DNA of 36,503 bases from NCBI GenBank assembly GCA_903930345.1, contig CAIYYI010000633.1, positions 1 to 36,503 on the forward strand, in the 5' to 3' direction. The translations under genes and the position numbers were made by a program. The notes beneath the pieces were generated by a model. The model was given only the letters and a program-made list of their open reading frames with translations, was not told where the DNA came from and did not search any database. Positions 24,789 through 34,300 of the stretch are shown piece by piece. Within the stretch, counting starts at the first letter, position 1. Each line of letters opens with the position of its first letter. Source of the DNA: an uncultured Verrucomicrobiota bacterium. GTDB taxonomy: Bacteria > Verrucomicrobiota > Verrucomicrobiia > Limisphaerales > CAIYYI01.

Positions 24789-25964
24789 ATGGCGCCGCCA
24801 ACCATCGACCTGGGCAGCCTGACCGGCGGGTTTGATTTCCAGCCCCGCACCAGGCTGGTGTTTGGGGCGGGTGCCCTGCAATACCTGGGCACGCTGGCCG
24901 CCGGCCTGGGCGGCCGCCACGCTTTGATCGTGACCGATCCCGGCATCCGCTCCACCGGCCACGTGGACCGGGCGTGCGCCTCCCTGGCCGCTGCGGGCCT
25001 GGGCGTCACGGTCTTTGACCAGGTGGAGGCCAATCCCACCACCACCTGCGTCGATCGCTGCCTGGCCGTGGCGCAGGCGGCCGGCATCGACCTCTTTGTC
25101 GGGCTGGGCGGAGGCAGCAGCCTGGATACCGCCAAAGGGTGCAACTTCCTGCTGACCAATGGCGGCCGCATGCAGGATTACTGGGGGTACGGCAAAGCTG
25201 CCCGGCCATTGCTGCCGCTGATTGCCATCCCCACCACGGCGGGCACCGGCAGCGAATGCCAGTCCTATGCCCTGATCTCCCAGGCGGAAACCCATGTCAA
25301 AATGGCCTGCGGCGACCCCAAAGCCGCCCCGGCCATCGCCCTGCTGGACCCGGAGCTGACCCGCTCCCAGCCGCTGGCAGTGGCAGCCAGCACCGGCATC
25401 GACGCTCTGGCCCACGCCCTGGAATCCGCCGTCTGCCGGCGGGCCACCCCGCTCTCTCGGGTCTTCTCCCGTGAAGCCGCCCGGCTGGTGCTCCAAAACC
25501 TGGCGGAAGCCCTGCGAAACCCGGACCACACCGTAGCTCGCGCCAACCTGCTGCTGGGGGCCGCGTATGGCGGCCTGGCGATTGAGAACAGCATGCTGGG
25601 CGCCGCCCACGCCGCCGCCAATCCCCTGACCGCCCGCTTCGGCGTGGTCCACGGCCATGCGGTCGGGCTCATGCTGGTCCCGGTCATGCGCCTCAATGCC
25701 ACTCTGGCCGAAGCCCGCGCGGAATATGAAACGATTTCCCACACCGCCGGACTGGACGGGACGGTCACGGCGCTGCTGAAAAAAGTCACCGACCTGCGCG
25801 CCCTGGCCGGCCTGCCCGCCGGGCTGGCCGCCGCCGGGGTTGACCTCGGGCAGATCCCCCAGCTGGCCGCCGAAGCCGCGAGCCAGTGGACTGGCCAGTT
25901 CAATCCGGTCCCCGTGACCGCGCCGGAGTTTGTCGCCCTCTACCAGGACGCCAGCCACCATTAA
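24789..25964 (+). CDS. Iron-containing (type III) alcohol dehydrogenase, 391 aa
   Basis: The family motifs are all present: GLGGGSSLDTAKG for NAD(P) binding, AIPTTAGTGSE, and four metal ligands D205 and H209 (GIDALAHALE), H274 (GAAHAAANPL) and H288 (VVHGHAVGL). The ligand spacing of 4, 65 and 14 residues is close to that of FucO-type enzymes. The length is standard. The reaction is reversible oxidation of an alcohol to an aldehyde or ketone with NAD(P), in the cytoplasm. With the preceding LuxC-like and LuxE-like genes it completes a carboxylate-aldehyde-alcohol series. The start at 24789 is supported by a GGAGG site. The direction of flux and the substrate are open. Confidence 0.92.
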   Translation: MAPPTIDLGSLTGGFDFQPRTRLVFGAGALQYLGTLAAGLGGRHALIVTDPGIRSTGHVDRACASLAAAGLGVTVFDQVEANPTTTCVDRCLAVAQAAGIDLFVGLGGGSSLDTAKGCNFLLTNGGRMQDYWGYGKAARPLLPLIAIPTTAGTGSECQSYALISQAETHVKMACGDPKAAPAIALLDPELTRSQPLAVAASTGIDALAHALESAVCRRATPLSRVFSREAARLVLQNLAEALRNPDHTVARANLLLGAAYGGLAIENSMLGAAHAAANPLTARFGVVHGHAVGLMLVPVMRLNATLAEARAEYETISHTAGLDGTVTALLKKVTDLRALAGLPAGLAAAGVDLGQIPQLAAEAASQWTGQFNPVPVTAPEFVALYQDASHH

Positions 25965-25993
25965 AATTGCGCATGCGGGCATAAGTGATATGT

Positions 25994-26011
25994 TGATGCA
26001 AATTTGCATCA
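25994..26011. promoter_or_regulatory. 18-bp perfect palindrome, possible operator
   Basis: TGATGCAAATTTGCATCA is a perfect palindrome 4 bases before ATG 26016, in the 51-base gap between the alcohol dehydrogenase and DUF1800 genes. The AT-rich centre in otherwise GC-rich DNA and the position suggest a dimeric regulator site, or a hairpin affecting translation of the DUF1800 gene. Confidence 0.5.
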
Positions 26012-26015
26012 TCAC

Positions 26016-28229
26016 ATGTTCACACCCCGTTTTATGGCTTGGGTGGCGCTGGCCGGGTTTTGGCTCTCCGGCGGGCTATCCCCGATCAGCACCCTGGCCC
26101 AGGAAGCCGTTCCGCCGCAGGTCTCCATGGCCCTCACCAACGGCCGCGCCACGCTCAAGTGGACCCTCTATCCCGGGGCGGACCAGTTCCGGATCTTCGA
26201 GGCAACCAACGTGTACAGCCCCTTTCAGGAGCTGACCGACGGCATCACCAACTACACGTGGAGCGGGGCGGTGGCTCCGGGATCCGTGCACATCTACCGC
26301 GTGGAGGCCACCCCCATGGCCAGCAATGCGCTCCGGACGGCCATCGTCCTGAACCGCCTGGCCTACGGCCCCACCCCCGATGAGCTGGAGCGGGTGCTGA
26401 CCGGCCCCTCCCCCATCGGACCGGACGCGTACATCGCCGAGCAGCTCGCCCCGGAGACGATCACGGAGACCGTCACCAACGCCTTCTCCGGCCTGACCAA
26501 CATCACCGTCAAAATGAGCGCGCCGGACGAAGTGGTGCCGCTGATGATCCTGCCCAATTACACCACCACCTACCTCACCAATATCGTGGGCGGGGTCACC
26601 AACATCACCACCAATGTGGTGATCTCCTCCTACAGCTATCTGAGCGGTGGAGCCACCTTCACCGACTGGAAAGCCCTTTTCACGATGCACGCCGTGGGTG
26701 CCAGGCGGCAGCTGCTGGAGATCCTGCTCCAATTCTGGGAAAACCACTTTGTCACCCAGTTCAGCAAATCCTCCTCCTACCTGAACGGTATCTACAACGG
26801 CGACAACGGGGTCATGGAGGACCGCATCGGCGCCCAGTGGGAGTACCTGGAGTATTCCAAATGGAAAGCGGCGCTGCTCCGGCCCGGGTGCACCTTCCAC
26901 GACCTGCTCAAAACCAGCGCGGAAAGCCCGGCTATGATCGTCTACCTGGATACCGTCTCCAGCCGGGGGGATGGCACCCGCATCGCCAATGAAAACTACG
27001 CGCGCGAGCTGCTGGAGCTGTTCACCTTTGGCGTGGACAACGGCTACGACCAGAATGACATCGTGTCCATCTCCAAATGCTGGACCGGCTGGACCGTGGC
27101 CAAGGTGGATGCCACCAACGCGTTCAACCCGTTTGCCACCGGATTCTCCGGCACCGGCTACGGGACCAATACCGTGGGCGTCTGGGCCTTCAATTACAAG
27201 AGCACCTGGCACAATACGAACAGCAAGTCGATCTTCACCGGAAAAACGGTCCCGGACCGTTTCGGGGCGCCGTACGTCACCCGCCTGTATGGCACCAACA
27301 CTACCCCGGGGCTCTACCAGGTGGTGATTCCGGCCCGCACCGGAACCAATGGCCTCCAGGATGGCTACGAGGTCATCCGATATCTCGCCGACCTGCCGTT
27401 CACCCAGGAATACCTGAGCGTGAAGCTCTGCCGGCTGTTCGTGCATGAGGACTTTGCCACCGGCTATGATTTCACCGATCCCAACCTCAGCCCGGAGGGC
27501 CAGCTGGTGCGGCAATGCATGGCGGCCTGGGATAATGCCTCGCCCCGGGGCCAGATCCGGCCGGTGCTGGCTACCATCTTCAATTCCCCGCTCTTCAACG
27601 GGTCGGGCGCGGCGCGGCACAAAGTGAAAACCCCGCTCGAATTCGTGGTGAGCAGCGTGCGGGCGCTGCGCGCCAGCACCAACAATACCGGGCTGGCCGG
27701 CAGCTTCAGCGCCAGCACCGACGGCTACGCCTTCAACTCGCCCCTCAGCCGCATGGGCAGCATGTTCCTGTTTGACCGGGCGGACCCGGATGGCTATCCG
27801 GAGCACGGCACGGCCTGGATCAGCGCCGGGACGCTCGCCGAGCGGCTGCGGTTTGTGCAGTCCTTATGCATCGCCAACGGCCAGAGCGGCCACAGCGGCA
27901 GCAGCGATGCGGGCAACAATGTGTGCGACCCCGTCAACCTGCTGCGCTTCAAGCTGCCGCTGCAAAACCCGCCAGGCAGCCTGAACAACGCCACCAACGT
28001 GACCGATTACTTCCTCTCCCTCCTGTTTCCCGGCGAGGGCAAGGCCAACCTGGCCGTGTACCGGGACTACGGCGTCCGGTTTCTCAACGATGGCACCGCC
28101 GACAGCACCGCCAACGCCACCCCCTTCGCCAGCCTGGCGGTCAGCAATGTCGCCAACAGCTCGTACGACAACCGCGTGCGCGGCCTCGTGGGCATGCTCA
28201 TGACGCTCGCCCGCTTCCAGGAACAATAA
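26016..28229 (+). CDS. DUF1800 family exported protein, 737 aa
   Basis: ATG 26016 gives a good signal peptide (MAWVALAGFWLSGGLSPI, then STLAQ); a TTG at 26004 would add four residues. Residues about 30-105 form a short beta domain. DUF1800 then starts with LNRLAYGPTPDELERVL and includes LLEILLQFWENHF, ESPAMIVYLD, RIANENYARELLELFTFGVD and ISKCWTGW, all hallmarks of the family. Insertions between these blocks make it longer than the usual 450-600 aa. The next gene encodes DUF1501, the constant partner of DUF1800 in Bacteria. The biochemical role of the pair is not established; both are exported and often occur near other secreted degradative proteins. The palindrome at 25994-26011 may control this gene separately from those upstream. 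Confidence 0.9.
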   Translation: MFTPRFMAWVALAGFWLSGGLSPISTLAQEAVPPQVSMALTNGRATLKWTLYPGADQFRIFEATNVYSPFQELTDGITNYTWSGAVAPGSVHIYRVEATPMASNALRTAIVLNRLAYGPTPDELERVLTGPSPIGPDAYIAEQLAPETITETVTNAFSGLTNITVKMSAPDEVVPLMILPNYTTTYLTNIVGGVTNITTNVVISSYSYLSGGATFTDWKALFTMHAVGARRQLLEILLQFWENHFVTQFSKSSSYLNGIYNGDNGVMEDRIGAQWEYLEYSKWKAALLRPGCTFHDLLKTSAESPAMIVYLDTVSSRGDGTRIANENYARELLELFTFGVDNGYDQNDIVSISKCWTGWTVAKVDATNAFNPFATGFSGTGYGTNTVGVWAFNYKSTWHNTNSKSIFTGKTVPDRFGAPYVTRLYGTNTTPGLYQVVIPARTGTNGLQDGYEVIRYLADLPFTQEYLSVKLCRLFVHEDFATGYDFTDPNLSPEGQLVRQCMAAWDNASPRGQIRPVLATIFNSPLFNGSGAARHKVKTPLEFVVSSVRALRASTNNTGLAGSFSASTDGYAFNSPLSRMGSMFLFDRADPDGYPEHGTAWISAGTLAERLRFVQSLCIANGQSGHSGSSDAGNNVCDPVNLLRFKLPLQNPPGSLNNATNVTDYFLSLLFPGEGKANLAVYRDYGVRFLNDGTADSTANATPFASLAVSNVANSSYDNRVRGLVGMLMTLARFQEQ

Positions 28230-28241
28230 TCCGACCGCCCC

Positions 28242-29837
28242 ATGAACCAGTTCAACATCCTCACCCGACGCTCGTTCCTGAGCACCTCCTTCAAAGCCGG
28301 CCTGGGCGTGGCCCTCGCCACGCTCACCGACATCCCCTTCCTGATGAAGCGGGCGCTGGCTGAGGGAACCATCGGCCTGAACGGCACGGACGGCCGCAAA
28401 AAGAAGCTCCTCTTCATCTTCCTGCGCGGCGCCAACGACGGGCTGAATACGCTGATCCCCGCCGTGGACCCGGCGTACAACACCACCAACCGGCCCAACA
28501 TCATGATCCCGCTCGACCCGGGCATCGATTATTCCGCCGCCACCGGGGCCTGCGACTTCCCGGTGTCCGGCTCGGCCGCCACCTTCACCTACGCCAACCC
28601 CCTGCGGCTGGGCAACGGCTTCGCCGCCCTGCACCCCTCGCTCAAATTCCTGGCCCCCGTCTATAACGCCGGCCAGCTGGCCCTGATCCACCGCGTGGGC
28701 TACCCGAAGCAGTCCCGGTCGCACTTCGACTCGCAAAACTACTGGGAGACCGGCAACCCCAACAACAACCTGGTCAAGGACGGCATCTTCTACCGGGCCA
28801 TGATCGAGTCCGGGCTGGCCAACTCCGCGCCGCTGACCGGGGTCTCGATCCAGTCCGCCCTGCCGATGATCCTGCGCGGGTCCGAGGCCGCCATGACCAA
28901 CCTCACGGACGCCACCCGCTACAACCTCCTCGGCATTCCCAACACGACCGCCGGCAACCTGAAATCGGACAACGCTATCACCGCCAGCAGCAGCTTTCCG
29001 TACGCGGCTCGCAAAAACCGCCAGTTCCTAGACCTGCAGTACAAGAACCTGAACAGCACCCTGAACCTGTTTGCGAGCATTAACTTCACCGAGGCGGGGA
29101 ACACCTTCATCGACGACTCCGCCACCGACGGCGACTTCCCGTACTACCTTTTCCCCACCACCAACGCCAAAAACGGCGGCGGCAGCACCTCCAAGTACGT
29201 GGTGGACACCGGGGCCTACAACAGCTCCGGCACTGGCTTTTTCAATAACCTGAAGGCGGCGGCGCTGATCCTGAACAAGACCGACGCCCTGATCACCGGG
29301 ACCGAGATGGGCGGCTTTGACACGCACAACAACCAGGTCACCAGCGGCAGCCCGCACCTGGGTTCGCACGCCAACCTGATGCGCCGGATCGGCTGGGCCA
29401 TGTACGCGCTGCGCAAGTATTTCACCAGCTACGGCGACCGGGCCACCTGGGACAACCTGGTGGTGATCACCCTCTCGGAATTCGGCCGCACCACCGTGCA
29501 AAACACCTCGCTGGGGACCGACCATGCCGAAGCGGGTGTCATGCTCGTGGGCGGGGGCGGCGTGCGCGGCGGCGTGTATGGCTGCAGCCCGGCCGACTCT
29601 GTCCCGTGGGTACCGGGACAAACCGGCACCATGTTCGGCGTGAGCAACCGCTACCTGAAGCGCGGCGTGGATTACCGGTCGGTCCTGGGCGAAATCGTGC
29701 GGGATCACCTGGGCGCCACGCAGGGCCAGCTCAATCGCATCATTCCCGGCTACACCAACCCCGGAGAATCGCTGTCGGCCAAAGGCACCTCCTCCATTGA
29801 CGGCACCCCCATCATGGGTGAGCTGAACCTGGTTTAA
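28242..29837 (+). CDS. DUF1501 family protein with Tat-like signal, 531 aa
   Basis: The N-terminus has a twin-arginine element (LTRRSFLSTS) followed by a hydrophobic stretch, so export as a folded protein is likely. DUF1501 blocks are clear: LLFIFLRGANDGLNTLIPAV, HPSLKFLAPVYNAGQLALIH, SRSHFDSQNYWETG, EMGGFDTHNNQ, TLSEFGRTTVQN and GTDHAEAGVMLVGGGGVRGG. The family is related to alkaline phosphatase/sulfatase-like metalloenzymes, and the conserved Asp and His residues above fit metal binding, but no activity has been firmly shown for DUF1501. It lies 12 bases after the DUF1800 gene. The pair should be considered one functional unit. Length is normal and nothing appears broken. Confidence 0.92.
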   Translation: MNQFNILTRRSFLSTSFKAGLGVALATLTDIPFLMKRALAEGTIGLNGTDGRKKKLLFIFLRGANDGLNTLIPAVDPAYNTTNRPNIMIPLDPGIDYSAATGACDFPVSGSAATFTYANPLRLGNGFAALHPSLKFLAPVYNAGQLALIHRVGYPKQSRSHFDSQNYWETGNPNNNLVKDGIFYRAMIESGLANSAPLTGVSIQSALPMILRGSEAAMTNLTDATRYNLLGIPNTTAGNLKSDNAITASSSFPYAARKNRQFLDLQYKNLNSTLNLFASINFTEAGNTFIDDSATDGDFPYYLFPTTNAKNGGGSTSKYVVDTGAYNSSGTGFFNNLKAAALILNKTDALITGTEMGGFDTHNNQVTSGSPHLGSHANLMRRIGWAMYALRKYFTSYGDRATWDNLVVITLSEFGRTTVQNTSLGTDHAEAGVMLVGGGGVRGGVYGCSPADSVPWVPGQTGTMFGVSNRYLKRGVDYRSVLGEIVRDHLGATQGQLNRIIPGYTNPGESLSAKGTSSIDGTPIMGELNLV

Positions 29838-29906
29838 GTCCGCGCATCAGAAAAGGGCTCACCTGAAACTGGCTTTCCGGCACGGAACCGGGTTAAGGTT
29901 GCCCGC

Positions 29907-31355
29907 ATGTGGACAACCTTGCCAACCTTCCGGGTCGCTTTCACACACCTGGCCCTGGTGGCCCTGTGCCTGGTTCCCGGCGGGCTGGCGGCTGCCAGCT
30001 TCGCCCGCCCCGGGGCAACCGCAACCGCGCTGGACCGCTACGTGGCCCAGCCCGATCCAGCCTACGCCTGGAAACTGATCACCTCCCGGCGTGATGACCG
30101 CGCGACCGGCTACGCGCTGGAGATGACCTCCCAGTCCTACCTGACCACCAACGAGGTCAACCGCACGGAGTGGAAGCACTGGCTGCTGGTGATCAAACCC
30201 GACAACCTGGCCCACCGCACCGCCCTGCTGTTCATCTCCGGCGGCAACAACCGGGCCGCCGCCCCGCCGATGCCCCTGCGCAACCTGATCGACCTGGCCA
30301 AGGCCACCAAATCCGTGGTGGTGGAGCTGAAGATGGTGCCCAACCAGCCGCTCATTTTCGGGCAGGACGGCCGGGAACGGGTGGAGGATGACCTGATCTC
30401 ATACTCCTGGGACCAGTTCCTCCACACCGGCGATAAGCGCTGGGCCACCCGCCTCCCGATGACCAAGGCGGCCGTGCGCGCCATGGACACCGTCACCGCC
30501 TTTCTGGCCTCGGCGGAGGGCGGGCAGGCAACCGTGGAAACCTTCGTGGTGGCGGGCGCCTCCAAGCGCGGCTGGACGACCTGGACAACCGCCGCCGTGG
30601 ACACCCGCGTCATTGCTATCTGCCCGATGGTGATCGACGTGCTCAACACGGAAGCCTCCATGACCCACCACTTCCAGGCCTACGGTTTCTTTGCGCCGGC
30701 CGTGGGCAACTACACGCAGCGCCACATCATGGACTGGATCGGCACCGGCGAATCGAAGGCGCTCTACGCCATCGAAGACCCGTTTTCCTACCGGGACCGC
30801 CTCGCCCTGCCCAAGCTGCTCCTCAACGCGTGCGGGGACCAGTTCTTCCTGCCGGATTCCTCGCAATTTTATTTTGACCAGCTGCCCGGGGTGAAATACC
30901 TGCGCTACGTGCCGAACACCGATCACTCGCTCAAGAATAGCGACGCCTTCACCACCTTGCTCGCGTGGCACCAGGCGGTGCTGAACCAGACGCCCCTGCC
31001 CCGGTTCACCTGGCAGCACGGTGCGAACGGCGCGCTCACCGTCACCCCGCTGACCAAACCCAAGGCCGTGTTGCTCTGGCAGGCGACCAACCCCAAGGCG
31101 CGCGACTTCCGCCTGGAAACGCTGGGCCCGGCCTGGCGCTCGACCCCGGTGGAAGGCCAGGGCGGACTTTTCACCGCCACGGTGCCGAAACCGCCTCAGG
31201 GTTGGACCGCCTACTTCATGGAGCTAACCTACGAACTGGGAGCCGGAACCCCCTTGAAGCTCACCACTGAAGTGAGAGTCATTCCGGACACCCTCCCCTT
31301 CCCCGCCCCGCAAGCCACCCGACCCAAAGGCTACCTCTCCAAGCAAGCCCGCTGA
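29907..31355 (+). CDS. PhoPQ-activated pathogenicity-related protein family (PqaA-like), 482 aa
   Basis: Residues 1-30 are a signal peptide (LALVALCLVPGGLAAA). The mature protein matches the PhoPQ_related alpha/beta-hydrolase family: WKLITSRRDDRATGYALEMT at the start, VPNQPLIFGQDG, a nucleophile elbow GASKRGWTTW (S219), ICPMVIDVLN, NACGDQFFLPDSS (D311) and PNTDHSLK (H340). S219, D311 and H340 form a plausible catalytic triad; this assignment is from motif position, not structure. The C-terminal 100 residues are a beta domain. In Salmonella the family name comes from PhoPQ control of PqaA; such control is not implied here and no two-component genes are in the window. It ends 9 bases before the convergent glutaminase-fusion gene. 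It may belong to the upstream run or be independent (69-base gap). Confidence 0.88.
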   Translation: MWTTLPTFRVAFTHLALVALCLVPGGLAAASFARPGATATALDRYVAQPDPAYAWKLITSRRDDRATGYALEMTSQSYLTTNEVNRTEWKHWLLVIKPDNLAHRTALLFISGGNNRAAAPPMPLRNLIDLAKATKSVVVELKMVPNQPLIFGQDGRERVEDDLISYSWDQFLHTGDKRWATRLPMTKAAVRAMDTVTAFLASAEGGQATVETFVVAGASKRGWTTWTTAAVDTRVIAICPMVIDVLNTEASMTHHFQAYGFFAPAVGNYTQRHIMDWIGTGESKALYAIEDPFSYRDRLALPKLLLNACGDQFFLPDSSQFYFDQLPGVKYLRYVPNTDHSLKNSDAFTTLLAWHQAVLNQTPLPRFTWQHGANGALTVTPLTKPKAVLLWQATNPKARDFRLETLGPAWRSTPVEGQGGLFTATVPKPPQGWTAYFMELTYELGAGTPLKLTTEVRVIPDTLPFPAPQATRPKGYLSKQAR

Positions 31356-31364
31356 GGAACGGCA

Positions 31365-34300
31365 TCACCTGGCGCTGCGATCCGCTGCACGTATGGCTTC
31401 GCGAAAGCGCTCCAGCTCCAGCGGTTCATACGCCGTATGGTCAGGCCGGAAAAGATCGTGCTGCCACATTTTCGGGGCGGCATCACCCGGCTTGTGGCCC
31501 CAGGGCAGATGCGTCTGCGTCCGGCCATTCACCAGCCCCCAGTGCAAGGCCCCCACCTGCCGGCCGGCCAGCACCGGCAGGCAATCGGTCACGGTGGAAC
31601 CATGGGGGCGGTTGAGCCACTCCGTGCAGATCAGCGGCCGGCCATATTTCTGGAGCCCCATAATCTCCTGGCGCAATTCCGCCGCCGGTCGGTAGCTGTG
31701 GAAGGTGAGGATATCCGACTGCACTTTGAGGAAGCTGGCAATCTGCGGCGAGCCGCCCCAGATCCCTGAGGTGAGCGGCTGCGCCGGATTCACCTCCCGC
31801 GCCCAGCGGAAAACATCCGTCAGCAGCGGCAGCGTGGCGTCGCCCATCCCGGAATTGCCAGGCTCATTGTAGAGGTCCCAGCACAGGATCCGGGAATCGT
31901 TGCGGTGCGCGGTCAGAACGTCCTTCACGAAGCGCTCCAGACCGGGCCGCGCCTGCGGATCGCGCGCCCGCCGGTGGCCCGGGCTGGGGGTCCACCCGTT
32001 GGCATACCAGCCCGCCACCACCTCCGGCTGCCGTCCAAATGCCGGGTCGGAGATCGGGCCGAAGACGCAATCGTCAAAAAAGCAGGGCATGACCCGCAGC
32101 CCGCGCTTTTCCGCCAGCGAAAGGAAGGCAGCAAAACGCTGCTTGAAACCCTCCGGCTGCGCCTCCCAGACGACGTAGGAGAGGACCACCCGCAGGCAGT
32201 TGAAGCCGATGCCCTGCGCCAGCGCCAGCTCACGGTCAATCAGCTGCGGGTCGAAGGCGTAGTCCATCCACATCTCGGTGTAGCTGATGCAGCTGGCGGG
32301 GATATAATTGAAACCGCACGGCCAGGGCTGGTGGGCATACCACTGCGCCGCCCGCTCGGGCGACCACCGCTGCGGGCTGGCCACCAACGGTTCGCCATCC
32401 TCCACCAGCCCCACATCCACGCACTGCCCCCCGTAGGTCTGGCTGACCCGGACCGCCAGCAGGTTTTTCCCCGGCTTCAACGTGGCCAGCGCAGCCGGGC
32501 TGAGGTCCGCCTCCGCATACGCCGTGCTCCAGCCGGCTAATTTCGCCGCCGGAACCCCATTGAGGAAGACCTCCGGATTCTCGTCGTAAATCAGGTACAG
32601 GCGCGGGTTCTTCAAGGGCCGGTCCGGCAGCTTGAATTCATGGCGCAGCCAGAGCTGTTTGGTCTTCCACTCCGTGCCAATGACCGCGCCGGGAGTGCCC
32701 CGGGTGCCAAACCCGGCGGAGCCCTGCGGCCAGGCGGAGTCATCGTAGCCTGGCCGGGCCCAATCCGCCGCCGGAGGCGTCAGTGAGTAACGCCATTTCA
32801 CGGGCGAGTTCGGCGCGGTGGGAACCACTTCCCGCATCGTCCCCGCCACCGGCAGCGGCGCCCAGGGGCCGCGGGTATTCGCCCCGAGGCTGGCCCATTG
32901 TTTTCCCGCCAACGGGTCCTCCAGCAGCTTGATGAAAAGACCGCCCACGACCGGCCGGGCCTGGAAGCCCTTCATCTTGCCGTCAGACGTGACGAACCAA
33001 TCCGAGAGCGGCACCCGGGAGGGCGTCTCGTGGGCGTAGCGCCACAGCGGCTCCAGCAGGGCTTGAAAATCAGCCGGGCGGCGGGCGGGCGCGATGCTCC
33101 AGAGCGCCCAGTCAAGCAGGCTGGTCTCCGTGCGGTTATCCACCGGCAGGCCATATTTCTTTTGCACCTTGAGATACCAGGCGATCTCCGCCTCGCCCAC
33201 CGAGTCGGGAAACAGGTCCAGCCCCAGCACCCGATCCCAGATCAGGTTGTGCTTCATGCCCCAGGTGCCCGGCAGATGATAAGCCAGGCGGGTGCGCCCC
33301 TCATCCCGGGCCATCTCCTGCCATTGGCCGGCATAATCCCGGGCGATGGCGAGATACTTGCGCGCCTCCGCCGGACGGCCGCCCAACTCGCACAGCCGGG
33401 CGTACCCGCCGATGCCAATGATGGCCTTCAGGGCGAGGTTCGCCGAATGCGGCAGGTGCCCGAACATGTCGGCCGAGCAGAGCTGATTCTGTGGATCAAG
33501 CCCCTCGCTGACGAGGTAGTCGGCCCACTGGGTCAGCATCGGCCAGTACGGCTGGACGAAGCCGGCGTTGCCCTCCTGCCGGGCCAGGGCCGCCAGCAGG
33601 ATGAGCATGTTGCCGCTCTCCTCCACCGGCATCCGGTCGCCATCCTTGCCCCCCATGCCATAGACCTGGCCCGTGGCGTGCGGGTAAGTGCCGAGATCGT
33701 GCGGCGCATACCCGTAGGGCCAGCGCGGGGAGGCCGCATAATCAAGGATGGGCACCAGCATCGCCTTGGTCAGCGCGGGGCTGAAGAGCAGAAAGAAGGG
33801 GGCCTGCGGGAACAGCACATCCACGGTGCCGATGCAGCCATTGGAGAAATTCTCCTTGGGAAACAGGAGCGGCTGCCCCTGCGCATCCGCGGCCAGCTTG
33901 TTGCCGGCCAGCGTCTGGCGGTAGGCCAGCGCACACAGCTGGGCATACTTCACCCCCCCGACCCGCTGAAGTTCCGCCATCAGCCGCTGGTCAAAGGCCG
34001 CGCAGCGTTCGGCCAGCGCCTCGTAATCCGCCGCCGCTTTTTTCAGCAACGCCGCCGCCTCCTCGCCCTGGCGGCGCCAGTAGGGCCGGAGCTTCGCCTG
34101 GAAATACCGGAGGGAAAACCCGTCATCATAGGCAATCATGAGCCAGCGGGAGACCGGCTGGGCGGTAACCCGCGCGGCCTCCATCACCAAAACGGCCGCC
34201 GGGGCCTCCTCGGCGGCCTGGGGCAGCGCCATTTTCATCAGGGGATACTTGGCGTCCGCCGCAAAGGCATCGCGGGCCACCTGCCCCGGCAGCCAATAGG

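Noticed and set aside
20218-24801. A 1527-codon open frame on the minus strand
   Set aside because: It lies antisense to the symporter, ligase, reductase and DUF3311 genes, all of which have clear family motifs. Its His/Gly/Ala/Glu-rich composition is that of the reverse complement of C-ending codons.
22222-25964. A bioluminescence (lux) operon
   Set aside because: LuxE-like and LuxC-like genes are present, but there is no luciferase (luxA/luxB) or acyltransferase (luxD), and an iron-type alcohol dehydrogenase follows.
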